In this document: positions 1 to 8,007 of the stretch, one piece after another
Position numbering within the stretch: position 1 is the stretch's first letter
Layout of the letters: the number at the start of each line of letters is the position of its first letter
From: Chromatiales bacterium
GTDB lineage: Bacteria; Pseudomonadota; Gammaproteobacteria; Steroidobacterales; GCA-2729495
DNA: 45,121 nucleotides
Assembly: GCA_016789845.1 (NCBI GenBank)
Contig: JAEUQA010000042.1
Location: forward strand, 1-45,121
Direction of reading: 5' to 3'
Notes under the pieces: model-generated
Told to the model about the DNA's origin: nothing
Databases searched by the model: none
The model's input: the letters and a program-made list of their open reading frames with translations, nothing else
Made by a program: the position numbers and the translations under genes

Positions 1-14
1 CTCCCGGGAGGGGG

Positions 15-36
15 TCACGGCTGAAGCCGCTCCTAG
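15..36 (-). repeat. GTAG-type REP palindrome at the 3' end of the EamA gene
   Basis: Read on the minus strand, the sequence is TAGGAGCGGCTTCAGCCGTGA. This is a close copy of the element that recurs across the window (GTAGGAGCGGC, loop, GCCGCGA). The leading TAG is the stop codon of the EamA transporter gene (33-35). The stem is GCGGCT/AGCCGT around TTC. Confidence 0.8.
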
Positions 37-899
37 CTGGATGCCCGGGGTGTCGCGATGAGCAGGAGAACACCGCCGAGGACCACGCCTGCCGCCGCCC
101 ACTCGAAGCCGGTGATCGTCTCGCCGCCAAAGGCCACGCCGAGCAGCATGGCGATCACGGGGTTGACGAAGGTGTAGCTGGCGGCGAGCCCCGCGGAGGC
201 ACGGGCCAGCAGCACCATGTAGGCGTTGAAGGCCAGCAGCGACCCGAACACCACCAGGTAAGCCCACGCCCACGCCGCGAGGGGTTGGGGCGGCCAGCTG
301 AACGTCTCGCCGGTGACGCCCGCCAGGGCCATGAGCACCGCCCCGCCACAGAGCATCTCGCTGGCAAAGCCCATGGCGCCGGGCGCCAGCGGCAGTGACC
401 GCTGGCTCAGCACGCTGCCCAGGGACCAGCAGGTGCAGGCCGTCACCATGGCCAGAAGGCCCGCTGGTGACGCCTGGAACCCGGCGCCCCGGGTCAGCAT
501 CAGCACGCCGGTGAGGCCCACGCCGATGCCCGCCATCTCGAGGCGGCCCGGCACGACGCCCCAGAACAGGCTGAACAGCACGATCAGCAGGGGCACCACG
601 GCGATGAACACGACCACGATTCCGGAGCCCACCGTCTGTTCGGCAACGGCCACGCTGCCCATCCCGCCGGCCAGCATGAGGGTGCCCACCGCCAGCGCGT
701 TCCGCCACTGGCGGCCGTCGGGCCAGGGCGCCCGGCGGACCAGGCGCATCCACAGCGCGAGGGCGAACCCGGCCACCAGGAAGCGGCTGCCCATCTGGAA
801 ATAGGGTGGAAAGCTGACGAGCGCGAAGCGGATCGCCAGGTACGTGGAGCCCCAGATCAGCCAGGTGGCGGCGAGACAGGCGACGACCAGGCGGCTCAT
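33..899 (-). CDS. EamA/DMT-family transporter (YedA/RhaT-like)
   Basis: The 288-residue protein is hydrophobic throughout, with about ten predicted membrane helices in two EamA repeats (roughly residues 5-135 and 148-284), the usual length for a ten-helix drug/metabolite transporter. The N-terminus has the WLIWGSTYLAIRFAL pattern typical of YedA-like EamA proteins, and the second repeat ends VLGGVLLLIA. The family exports small metabolites or amino acids across the inner membrane; the substrate cannot be read from sequence. It starts 33 bases after the PAP2 gene on the same strand, so it may be the last gene of the 933-6020 operon or have its own promoter. Its stop codon TAG lies inside a REP element. 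Confidence 0.85.
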   Translation of the reverse strand: MSRLVVACLAATWLIWGSTYLAIRFALVSFPPYFQMGSRFLVAGFALALWMRLVRRAPWPDGRQWRNALAVGTLMLAGGMGSVAVAEQTVGSGIVVVFIAVVPLLIVLFSLFWGVVPGRLEMAGIGVGLTGVLMLTRGAGFQASPAGLLAMVTACTCWSLGSVLSQRSLPLAPGAMGFASEMLCGGAVLMALAGVTGETFSWPPQPLAAWAWAYLVVFGSLLAFNAYMVLLARASAGLAASYTFVNPVIAMLLGVAFGGETITGFEWAAAGVVLGGVLLLIATPRASS

Positions 900-932
900 G
901 GAGCAATCGTAGACTACCCCTGTTGGCGACTG

Positions 933-1724
933 TTACGACGCCGGATACCGTCCCGACTGCCCTGGCGGACTCGCGCTCCGGGTGGATGGCTGAATGGCGG
1001 CGGCGGCCGCCCCACGCCCGGCCGCCTCCCACACATTGCCCCGGTAGCCGACGGCATAGACCGTGAGGCAGGTGAACCAGACCAGGGCGGCGCTCCACAG
1101 GTCGTGGGACAGGAAGTGGGCGCCCCGCGCCTCCTGCCCGAACGCAAACACTCCGCCCACGAGCAGCGCACCGCCCAACGCCCAGCGCGCCAGCCGGCGG
1201 CTGCGTCCGAGCATGAGGAAGTAGAGCGCGAACAGGGCGAAGCCCGAGGACGAGTGGCCCCCCGGGAAGCACTGCGCCCGGGGAAGGCTGTCCGGGCGGT
1301 CGGCAAACAGGGGAACGTAGGGCAGATCGCCGCCGAACTCGGCGAGCGACCAGGGGCAATCCACGTTGGTGAGCTGCTTCAGCAGGCCGACGGCGCCAGC
1401 GCCGAGCGCGACGGAAAGCACCACGAAGCCGGCGGGACGGCGCCAGTGTCGCAGCGAACCGATCCGGAAGCTGAGCGCCCAGACGAGCACCAGGATTCCG
1501 CCGAGGATGCGGATCAGCAGCCCGCCCGTCGAATGGATGAGCTCCTTGGCCCACCACTCGCCGGCACCGCTGCCGATGAAGTGGCGGGTGACCGGGTCGA
1601 AGGCCCAGGCCCGCGCAAAGCTCTCGTCGAGGCCGGTGCCGGCCGCCACCGTCGCGAAGAGGATGAACAGTAGCGCCGGCCAGCCGGCGTGCCTGCGCCA
1701 GAAATCCCGGTCCAGCGGGTGCAT
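933..1724 (-). CDS. PAP2-superfamily membrane phosphatase (COG3907-like)
   Basis: This is a 263-residue multi-span membrane protein with the three PAP2 phosphatase motifs. Motif 1 is K116-x6-C123-P124, where most families have Arg-Pro. Motif 2 is PGGH at 154-157. Motif 3 is R200-GAH203-FLSHD. The VDCPW and RGAHFLSHDLW wording fits the COG3907 branch. Such enzymes remove phosphate from lipid phosphates or pyrophosphates at the membrane. The ATG follows the TGA of the TPR gene after one base, so the two are probably translationally coupled. A longer upstream reading in the same frame only overlaps the TPR gene, so I use ATG 1724. The Ala/Pro/Ser-rich tail after residue 238 looks unstructured. 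The substrate is unknown. Confidence 0.82.
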   Translation of the reverse strand: MHPLDRDFWRRHAGWPALLFILFATVAAGTGLDESFARAWAFDPVTRHFIGSGAGEWWAKELIHSTGGLLIRILGGILVLVWALSFRIGSLRHWRRPAGFVVLSVALGAGAVGLLKQLTNVDCPWSLAEFGGDLPYVPLFADRPDSLPRAQCFPGGHSSSGFALFALYFLMLGRSRRLARWALGGALLVGGVFAFGQEARGAHFLSHDLWSAALVWFTCLTVYAVGYRGNVWEAAGRGAAAAAIQPSTRSASPPGQSGRYPAS

Positions 1725-1725
1725 G

Positions 1726-2379
1726 TCAGCGGGCCGGGATCTTCGCCAGCAGGGCGCGGATCTCCTTGCGGCGACCCTCATCCGCCGACAGCCGGTTCGG
1801 GCGGGGTGCCGCCTGCAGCGCCTTCTCCAGGTACTTCCTGGCGCCGGCGTAATCGTCGTCGTCGAACAGCAGCTCGCCGTAGAAGTAGTTCGGGTCGATG
1901 CCGTCCGGGTTGATGGCGAGGGACTTCTCCAGGTACTCCTTCGCCTTCTTGTCGCTGCCGAAGCCCACCGGGAAGCCCGGAACCTTGTGGTAGAGGGTGC
2001 CAAGGCTGGTGTATGCCGAGCCCTGCAGCGCGTCGGGATCGATCTTCAGCGCGGCCTCGAGCCGCGCCCGGGAATCCTTCGCGAGGCCCAGTGCCCCCAG
2101 CCCGCCCTTCACGCCAGCGGCGGTGCTGAGCACGATGCCTTCCCAGATGAGCGGCTCGGCCCGGCCGGGATTGCGCGCGGTGAAGGCGGCGGCGTCGGCC
2201 ATCAGCTTGTCGAAAGCCGCCTCCTTCGCGTCGCCCTTGGGCGAGTAGTTGGCGTCGGCCCAGCGCGTCTGGATGGCGAGCAGGTCGGCATCGAAGTCCG
2301 CCAGCGCGGCGCCGGAGCCTGTCAGGGCGGCCAGCGCCACGGCCAGTGCGGCGAAGAACTTCGGGAATGAGCGGTTCAT
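1726..2379 (-). CDS. exported TPR-repeat protein
   Basis: The 217-residue protein has a clear signal peptide (residues 1 to about 27, MNRSFPKFFAALAVALAALT, cleavage near ALA). TPR-like helical repeats follow, for example ARLEAALKIDPDALQGSAYTS and AKEYLEKSLAINPDGIDPNY, with PNYFYGELLFDDDDYAGARKY near the end. TPR proteins are scaffolds; no catalytic motif is visible, so it is probably a periplasmic binding or assembly partner. The ATG overlaps the SDR stop as ATGA, and the PAP2 gene follows after one base. The partner it serves is not predictable. Confidence 0.8.
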   Translation of the reverse strand: MNRSFPKFFAALAVALAALTGSGAALADFDADLLAIQTRWADANYSPKGDAKEAAFDKLMADAAAFTARNPGRAEPLIWEGIVLSTAAGVKGGLGALGLAKDSRARLEAALKIDPDALQGSAYTSLGTLYHKVPGFPVGFGSDKKAKEYLEKSLAINPDGIDPNYFYGELLFDDDDYAGARKYLEKALQAAPRPNRLSADEGRRKEIRALLAKIPAR

Positions 2380-3224
2380 GTCGGCGTCCTCGTCGTTTGC
2401 AGTGTGGTGACGGGCACCGGCGTACCGGCGACCGCATGGCGGCGGATGACGGGCAGCTGCCTGCGGAGCGAGCCATCCACCAGCCGCGGCAGGAGGGCAT
2501 TCAGCCGCACGAAGAATTTCTCGGGCCAGCCGACGACCGCCTCCAGCGTCCCCTCTTCGAGCATCGCGCAGGCGGCGCGGGCCACCACGGGCGGCGTGTC
2601 CATGGCGACCCCCAGCTCCGCGTTCATGCTCTCGACGGCGGCCGTATTGATGCCGGTCCGGGTGGCGCGGGGCGCCAGGTAGTGCACCGTCACGCCCGTG
2701 TCGGCCAGCTCCCGGCGCAGTGCCTCGCTGAAGCCCCGCATGGCGAACTTGGTCGCGGAGTAGACGGAGTACGCCGCGTAGCCGATGCCGCCGAACACCG
2801 AGCCGGTGTTGAGGATGTGGGCCTCGGGCTGCCGCCGCAGGTGGGGCAGCAGCAGGCGGCACAGGTGGATCGGCGCCTGCAGGTTCACCGCCAGGGCGAG
2901 ATCGACTTCCTCGGCCGGCTGGTCTTCCAGCAGCCGGAAGTGGCTGACGCCGGCGTTGTTGATCAGCACGTTGATGCCGCCCCGCCAGGTCTTCGCGAAC
3001 TCGGCGAGCCGTGCCCGGTCCTCGGCGCGGGTGAGGTTGGCCGGGAAAACCTCCACCCGGTCGGCGGATGCCTTCGGTTCGCTGGCAACGAAGCGCCGGA
3101 GGGCGCCCTCGTTCATGTCAACGAGCAGAACCGTCGCTCCCCTGCCCAGCAGCTCGGCGGCTATGGCGCCCCCGATGCCGCCGGCAGCGCCGGTCAGCAG
3201 TACGCGTGCGGTCGAGAGGTTCAT
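2376..3224 (-). CDS. short-chain dehydrogenase/reductase (SDR)
   Basis: This is a 282-residue classical SDR. The cofactor motif TGAAGGIG is at residues 11-18, NNAG at 89-92, the catalytic Ser in the NTGS segment (S142), and the catalytic pair YSATK (Y155, K159). It should reduce a carbonyl or oxidise an alcohol with NAD(P)H. D36 at the end of strand 2 (VLLVDMNEG) hints at NAD(H). The ATG at 3224 is preceded by AAGGAGAG and overlaps the stop of the oxidase gene as ATGA; an earlier in-frame start would lie inside that gene. C-terminal residues 225-270 (EKFFVRLNALLPRLVD) may form a membrane-associated helix, as in lipid-acting SDRs. It probably acts on the product of the upstream ligase and oxidase. 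Confidence 0.87.
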   Translation of the reverse strand: MNLSTARVLLTGAAGGIGGAIAAELLGRGATVLLVDMNEGALRRFVASEPKASADRVEVFPANLTRAEDRARLAEFAKTWRGGINVLINNAGVSHFRLLEDQPAEEVDLALAVNLQAPIHLCRLLLPHLRRQPEAHILNTGSVFGGIGYAAYSVYSATKFAMRGFSEALRRELADTGVTVHYLAPRATRTGINTAAVESMNAELGVAMDTPPVVARAACAMLEEGTLEAVVGWPEKFFVRLNALLPRLVDGSLRRQLPVIRRHAVAGTPVPVTTLQTTRTPT

Positions 3225-3928
3225 GCGCTCTCCTTCATCGGGTGAGTGGCCAGGGTGCCGGCGGCAGCGGAAGCGGGCCGGTCCAGCCCGCGGAACACGT
3301 TGCCGTACAGCCAGAACATGGCCCGTGCGCACTGGACCACGGCCGCCTGGTCGGCGGGATCGGAGAGGCCATCCAGGATGCCGCCCAGGTCCTCGATGTG
3401 TTCCAGGTCGAGGGTCCCGTGGCTGCGCAGGTAGGTGAAGGCCTTTTTCGGCAGGCCCAGCGACCGCTCGATCTCGTCCGCCGCCTTCACGGCCAGCGAC
3501 ACGCTGGTGCCTTCCAGCACGTAGACCATGCCGAAGAAGCCCACCGGGTTCCGCCGCTGCACCGTGTCCCAGGCGTAGGCCACCATCGCATCGGTCTCGA
3601 CGTTGGGCAGGGAGGCCGCAACAGCGTGGCGATCACCGCCGGCCGCCTCGATATCGTTCAGAATCCAGTCGTCGTGGCCGACCTCTTCCTCCAGGTAGTG
3701 GATGAGGTCCTTCTGCAGCTTCCCGTGCCGTGCCGGCAGGCGGGCGCCCACGGCCATGAGGAGCGGCACCGTGTGGCGCACGTGGTGCCAGGCCTGGGTG
3801 AGGAAGGCCACGTAGCGGGCCCGGCTGATCCGGCCGGCCAGGGCCTCGCCGATCACGGGGGCCCGGAGCAGGTAGTCCCGGTCGGCGGCCGTGGCGACAC
3901 GCAGCTGGTCACGGAATGTGGTCTTCAA
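3221..3928 (-). CDS. iron-containing redox enzyme, haem-oxygenase-like diiron oxidase (HDO) family
   Basis: The 235-residue helical protein belongs to the TenA/haem-oxygenase-like fold that includes the HDO enzymes (UndA, SznF, CADD type). Candidate iron ligands visible are E82-x2-H85, E139 in VLEGTS, and H170-x3-D174-x2-H177. The last triad has the spacing of the H-x3-D-x2-H motif of characterised HDOs, and E-x2-H matches the UndA-type first-helix motif. Known members oxidise, desaturate or decarboxylate fatty-acid or amino-acid substrates with O2. I start it at TTG 3928, which overlaps the ligase stop as TTGA and follows GAGGAGAG. It is followed by the SDR with an ATGA overlap. The exact reaction is unknown. 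Confidence 0.8.
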   Translation of the reverse strand: MKTTFRDQLRVATAADRDYLLRAPVIGEALAGRISRARYVAFLTQAWHHVRHTVPLLMAVGARLPARHGKLQKDLIHYLEEEVGHDDWILNDIEAAGGDRHAVAASLPNVETDAMVAYAWDTVQRRNPVGFFGMVYVLEGTSVSLAVKAADEIERSLGLPKKAFTYLRSHGTLDLEHIEDLGGILDGLSDPADQAAVVQCARAMFWLYGNVFRGLDRPASAAAGTLATHPMKESA

Positions 3929-5418
3929 GCGCAACTCTCCTCGAGAGTGGTCGTGTCCCGGTACAGGTGCCGGATGACCGGGTCGTTCTCCCGGAGGATG
4001 TGGGCGCGGCGCAGCCGCCCGTTGGCGGTGAGCGCGCCGTTGGCGAAGGTGAAGGGCTCGGCAGGGAGCGACCAGGAACGCACCTGCGCGTAGTCCGGCA
4101 GGCGGCGGTTCGCGCGGGCCACGGCCGCCTCGATCCGGGCGGGGGTGCTGCCGGCGGCAGTGGGGCTGATGAGGGCGGCGAGCCAGGGCCGCGCCTCGCC
4201 CACGACGATCGCACTGCCGATCTCCGGCTCCTGCTGCAGTTCCCGCTCGACCCACTCCGGCGCGATGTTCCGCCCCAGGCTGGTGATCAGCAGGTTCTTC
4301 AGCCGGCCCCGGACCTGCACGAAGCCGTCGGCGTCGATGCTGCCCAGGTCGCCGGTGGCGATCTCGTCGCCGGAACCGCGCGGCGGGTCGCCGAGGTAAC
4401 CCAGCATCCCGGCGTTCCGGACCAGGATCTGGCCCTCCGCGTCGAGCCGGACCTGCACATGGGGCAACGGGCGGCCGACGCTGCCCGGCCGGTTGCTGCC
4501 GGGGGTGTTGAGGCAGACCACCGAACCGCATTCGCTGAGGCCATAGCCTTCGTAGACCGGCAGCCCGAGGCGTGCCGCCGTGGCGAGCAGCTCCGGGGAC
4601 ACCAGCGCGCCGCCCACGGCGATGTAGCGCAGGCTGGCCGGCGGCGTCCAGCCCATCACCGCCGCGTGCACGAGCACGCGCAGGAGTTCGGGAACCAGTA
4701 TCAGGCTGTGGGGCTCCCGGGCCGCGACCGTGGCCGTCAGGCGCCCCGGCTGCAGGTTGCCGTAGCTCATGCCCGTCTCGGCCAGCGAGGGAATCTCGCA
4801 GGTGGCGCCGGACAGCAGCGCGGCGTAGACGCCGGCCACGTTCTCCAGCAGGGTCGGCAGGGGCAGCAGGCACAGGTGCTTTTTCAGGCCGAGCCCGGCG
4901 GTGGCATTGGCGAGCGAGTGGGCGACGGCCTCGATGAGCGCGGCCGACAGGCACACGCCCTTCGGTTCGGAAGTGCTGCCCGAGGTGTAGGTGATCTTCA
5001 CGGTGCCCGGGGGAATCGGGCTGGAACCGGCGGGTGCCGGACGGCGCCAGAGCGCGAGCCCGGTCTGCGCCGAGAAGCCGGCAGGGGAGAAGCCCAGCGC
5101 GAGGGACTCCAGCGTGGCGGGCTGGTCGGTGATGACGGCGTCGATGCCCGCGTCGTCCAGGACGTGCGCCATCTGGCCGGGCGTGAAGTAGGCCGGCAGC
5201 GGCACGTGCAGGAACCCGCGCCTTGCGAGGGCGAGGTCGGTCAGGGCCCAGGCGCAGCCGTTGTCCGCCAGCAGGCCGAAGCGCCGGGCGCCGGACCAGG
5301 CCAGCCAGCCGCCCTCGGCCTCGACCAGCGCCGGCAGCTGGCGGTAGCTGATCGAGCGGGCGCCATCGCGCAGCGCGGGGCGGGTCCCGAGGCCCGCTGC
5401 CGGGGAGAAGGACAGCAT
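3925..5418 (-). CDS. AMP-dependent acyl-CoA synthetase/ligase
   Basis: This is a 497-residue ANL-superfamily enzyme, which activates a carboxylic acid as acyl-AMP and transfers it to CoA or a carrier. The P-loop motif YTSGSTSEPKGV is at about 144-155, YEGYGLSECGS at 289-299, and TGDLGSIDADGF at 355-366, followed by GRLKN and LGRNIAPEWVE. The C-terminal lysine that normally contacts acyl-AMP appears as R468 (ANGRLRR, where relatives have a K-x-x-R pattern). The C-domain resembles long-chain acyl-CoA synthetases. It starts two bases after the hemolysin-family gene and overlaps the HDO gene by four bases. It probably supplies an activated fatty acid within this operon. Confidence 0.85.
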   Translation of the reverse strand: MLSFSPAAGLGTRPALRDGARSISYRQLPALVEAEGGWLAWSGARRFGLLADNGCAWALTDLALARRGFLHVPLPAYFTPGQMAHVLDDAGIDAVITDQPATLESLALGFSPAGFSAQTGLALWRRPAPAGSSPIPPGTVKITYTSGSTSEPKGVCLSAALIEAVAHSLANATAGLGLKKHLCLLPLPTLLENVAGVYAALLSGATCEIPSLAETGMSYGNLQPGRLTATVAAREPHSLILVPELLRVLVHAAVMGWTPPASLRYIAVGGALVSPELLATAARLGLPVYEGYGLSECGSVVCLNTPGSNRPGSVGRPLPHVQVRLDAEGQILVRNAGMLGYLGDPPRGSGDEIATGDLGSIDADGFVQVRGRLKNLLITSLGRNIAPEWVERELQQEPEIGSAIVVGEARPWLAALISPTAAGSTPARIEAAVARANRRLPDYAQVRSWSLPAEPFTFANGALTANGRLRRAHILRENDPVIRHLYRDTTTLEESCA

Positions 5419-5420
5419 GC

Positions 5421-6020
5421 TCAGTGCCGGTGCCGCCGGCGGGCGGACAGGTGAATCCCCGTGGGCAGGTAGCCCGCCATGACCCGCGGGTCATTCTGGT
5501 AATAGCGGCCCCAGGCGTCCGCGCCGCCGGCCAGGCGGCTCGCGTCGGCGGGCGCCAGTTCTACAAGACTTGCGCCAACGCTGGTCAGGATGTCCCGGAC
5601 GACGCTGGTCGCCGTGAACACCACCCAGGTGTAGCCGTGATCCAGGAGGAAGCGGGGCAGCAGGCTGACCAGGTGGCGCGCAGAGCGGCAGGTGCTGCCC
5701 GCGAGGTTGCCCACCTCGGCGATCCGGTCCCTGGAGACGGGAATTCCAATCTGGGCGTAGAGATCCTGCTCCACCGGATGCGCCAGGTACTGCTCCAGGA
5801 ACAGCGCGCCCGTGCCGGCGGAGCGGTAGCCCGCCACGGCCCGCAGGTCACCGGTGCGGCTCTGCAGTCCCACGAGTTCCGGAAGGAACTCCCGGACCCG
5901 GGCGCCGTGCTTGTCCAGGAAGGCGCCCGCAATGAAACCCTCTGCCGCTTCGCGACAGGGACTGGCCGGCGCAATCGGGTTCAGCTTGAAGAGCGGGTCG
6001 GCGTGGGCCAGGGCTTCCAT
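5421..6020 (-). CDS. thermostable hemolysin family protein (PF12261-like)
   Basis: The 199-residue protein has hallmarks of the thermostable delta-hemolysin family: FLEQYLAHPVEQ near 74-85, IAEVGNLA at 100-107, TWVVFTATSVVRD at 131-143, and WGRYYQNDPRVMAG at 170-183. The layout resembles a GNAT-like acyltransferase fold, so the hemolysin name may mislead and an acyl-transfer role is possible (inference). There is no signal peptide. The C-terminus is very basic (ARRRHRH). It is the first gene of the six-gene minus-strand operon, with AAGGAC before the ATG. The promoter must lie in 6021-6189, shared with the divergent sigma factor gene. Confidence 0.82.
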   Translation of the reverse strand: MEALAHADPLFKLNPIAPASPCREAAEGFIAGAFLDKHGARVREFLPELVGLQSRTGDLRAVAGYRSAGTGALFLEQYLAHPVEQDLYAQIGIPVSRDRIAEVGNLAGSTCRSARHLVSLLPRFLLDHGYTWVVFTATSVVRDILTSVGASLVELAPADASRLAGGADAWGRYYQNDPRVMAGYLPTGIHLSARRRHRH

Positions 6021-6189
6021 GCGGGTCCTTCAGGTGCGTGAACCGGCGGGCGCGTGGCCCGTTTGCCGGTGGGACGCGCGGACCCGGCCGGATCAATCGG
6101 GGCATAGGGGACACCCGCAGCCGGCTAGACTTTCGCCGCGGGCGCGATTGAATTCCCCACGCCCGCCGTCCAACCCGGCATAAACCCAC

Positions 6190-6819
6190 GTGGACCCAAC
6201 CGTGACCGAGTCGACAGAACTGGTGCAACGCATGCTGGCGGGGGACGAGAGGGCCTTCACGACCTTCTTTGACGACTATTTCCCCCGGGTCTATCGCTTT
6301 GCGCTGCCCCGGCTGAACAGCGACGCGGAGGCCGCCGCCGAAGTGGTCCAGGCCACGCTGGTGAAGGCCATGCGCAAGCTGAAGGACTTCCGCGGCGAAG
6401 CCTCCCTGTTCACCTGGGTCTGCCAGATCTGCCGCCACGAGGTGGTGGACCACCTGCGCCGGGAAGGTCGCCACGCGGAAAAGGTGGTGCGGATCGACGA
6501 CAGCGCGGACGTCCGGGCCGCGGTGGAGGCCATCGCGGGGCCCGCCGCCGAGGAGCCGGCGAACCGCTACAGCCAGGCGGAGGTCCGGCAACTGGTGCGG
6601 ACGATTCTCGACCGGCTGCCTCCCCGCTACGGCGACGCCCTGGAAATGAAATACGTGGAAGGCCTTTCAGTGGACGAGATTGGCGTGGAACTGGGCATCG
6701 GCACGACCGCCGCCCAGTCCCTGCTGGCCCGAGCGCGGGTCGCCTTCCGGGATGCCGTGGAAGCCGTCTTCGGCGCCGCTTCCGGAGACGTGCTGGCCAG
6801 CCTGGGCCAGGCCGGCTGA
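6190..6819 (+). CDS. ECF-type RNA polymerase sigma factor
   Basis: The 209-residue protein has region 2 at about residues 15-95 (FDDYFPRVYRFAL, FRGEASLFTWVCQICRHEVVD) and region 4 at about 135-190 (LDRLPPRYGDALEMKYVEGLSVDEIGVELG, written in two parts: LDRLPPRYGDALEMKY and VEGLSVDEIG). The start is GTG at 6190, with a second in-frame GTG at 6202. CATAAA ends five bases before 6190, so the transcript might be nearly leaderless. The gene is followed by fecR and a TonB-dependent receptor, the usual layout for signal-responsive sigma factors that switch on a receptor operon. Confidence 0.9.
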   Translation: MDPTVTESTELVQRMLAGDERAFTTFFDDYFPRVYRFALPRLNSDAEAAAEVVQATLVKAMRKLKDFRGEASLFTWVCQICRHEVVDHLRREGRHAEKVVRIDDSADVRAAVEAIAGPAAEEPANRYSQAEVRQLVRTILDRLPPRYGDALEMKYVEGLSVDEIGVELGIGTTAAQSLLARARVAFRDAVEAVFGAASGDVLASLGQAG

Positions 6820-6852
6820 TGAGGCCGGGCTGACGACAGAGGGGAACCGAAC

Positions 6853-7908
6853 ATGAACATGAATCAACAGGACCTGCGTCCCGGGGAGGAAGAAGCCCTG
6901 CAGGGCCTCCTCCGGGAGATGGCGCCCGAGGCCGAGCCGGCGCCGGACGTGCGGGAGCGCATCCGGCTGGCCGTGGCTGCCGAGTGGCGCGCCGCGGTGA
7001 CACCCGTGCCCGCACTGTCTTCCGCAGCCAGTGCCCGCGCGGCGCGGCGCTGGCAGCGTCCCGCCATGGCGCTGGCCGCCAGCCTGGCCGTGGCCGCCGT
7101 CGCCCTGGGCATCTATCAGTCGAATGCCCCGACCGCACCGCCGGTGGCCGCCACGCTGGTCCGCCTCAGCGGGCCCGTCGAGGCCGGCATCGACAGCGGC
7201 TGGCAGCCGGTCAATCCCGGGCAGGCCATTGCCGTCGGCCAGAAACTGGTCACCGGGCCGCGGGGCAAGGCGGCCCTGGCGCTGCGCCGGGGCGTCACGC
7301 TGCGTCTCGACGCGAACACGCGCATCGCGCTCGCCGGCATCGACCGGGTCGTGGTGGAGCGGGGCGCGGTCTACTTGGACTCCGGCGACCGGCCCGCAGC
7401 GGGTCCCGGCGTGCGCATCGAGACGGCCTTTGGCAGCACCCGGCACCTGGGCACCCAGTACGAGGTGCGCGTACTGCCGGCAGAGATGCAGGTGAGCGTC
7501 CGGGAAGGCCGGGTGGAGACCGCCCCCGACATCGGCCAGGCGCCCGTGGTCGCCCAGGCCGGCGAGCAGGTCGTCATCGGGACGGGCGGCAACGTGGCGC
7601 GCCGCGCGGTCGACCGGCGTGATCCCCGGTGGAACTGGATCGCCGACGTGACTCCGCCCTACGCCATCGAGGACCGGCGCCTCGCCGAGTTCCTGGCCTG
7701 GGTCTGCCGGGAAACCGGCCGGGAACTGACCTTCACCACGCCGGGGGCCGAGGCCGCCGCCCAGTCCATCATCCTGCGGGGCTCGGTGGCGGGCCTGTCG
7801 CCCGACGAGGCGCTGGCCGCCGTGATGGCCACGACCAATCTGACTTACAAGGAAGAAGACGGCCGGCTGATCGTGCAGCCCGCCGTACGCCAGGCAGCAA
7901 CGCGGTAG
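6853..7908 (+). CDS. FecR-family sigma-factor regulator with C-terminal STN-like domain
   Basis: The 351-residue protein has a cytoplasmic N-terminus, one membrane helix at about 70-87 (AMALAASLAVAAVALGIY), and a periplasmic FecR domain at about 100-245 (VVVERGAVYLDSG, FGSTRHLGTQYEVRV, VSVREGRV). The C-terminal segment at about 272-343 (LAEFLAWVCRETGRELTF, then GLSPDEALAAVMATTNL) looks like an STN domain, the signalling module also present in the receptor downstream. FecR proteins relay receptor occupancy to the cognate ECF sigma. It lies 33 bases after the sigma gene. GAGGGGAA precedes ATG 6853; a second ATG sits at 6859. A strong hairpin follows the stop. Confidence 0.87.
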   Translation: MNMNQQDLRPGEEEALQGLLREMAPEAEPAPDVRERIRLAVAAEWRAAVTPVPALSSAASARAARRWQRPAMALAASLAVAAVALGIYQSNAPTAPPVAATLVRLSGPVEAGIDSGWQPVNPGQAIAVGQKLVTGPRGKAALALRRGVTLRLDANTRIALAGIDRVVVERGAVYLDSGDRPAAGPGVRIETAFGSTRHLGTQYEVRVLPAEMQVSVREGRVETAPDIGQAPVVAQAGEQVVIGTGGNVARRAVDRRDPRWNWIADVTPPYAIEDRRLAEFLAWVCRETGRELTFTTPGAEAAAQSIILRGSVAGLSPDEALAAVMATTNLTYKEEDGRLIVQPAVRQAATR

Positions 7909-7939
7909 CTTTCCCACCCCCTGGGTATCGCGTGCTCGG

Positions 7940-7980
7940 GACCGCGGTGGCCATTGCCCCGGCCACCGCGGTCTTTCTTT
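7940..7980 (+). terminator. Rho-independent terminator between fecR and the TonB receptor
   Basis: GACCGCGGTGGCC (7940-7952) pairs perfectly over 13 bp with GGCCACCGCGGTC (7961-7973) across an 8-base loop, followed by TTTCTTT (7974-7980). It lies 28 bases before the receptor ATG, so receptor transcription must read through it or begin inside or just after it. Confidence 0.8.
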
Positions 7981-8007
7981 GTCCACTGCTGCTATCGTTG
8001 GCGGCGC

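Noticed and set aside
5421..6020. Secreted toxin from the hemolysin family name
   Set aside because: There is no signal peptide or secretion motif, and the gene heads a biosynthetic-looking operon; a toxin role is not supported.
7954..8007. Earlier TTG start of the TonB receptor
   Set aside because: The TTG lies in the loop of a perfect terminator hairpin and would add a charged segment before the signal peptide; ATG 8008 fits better.
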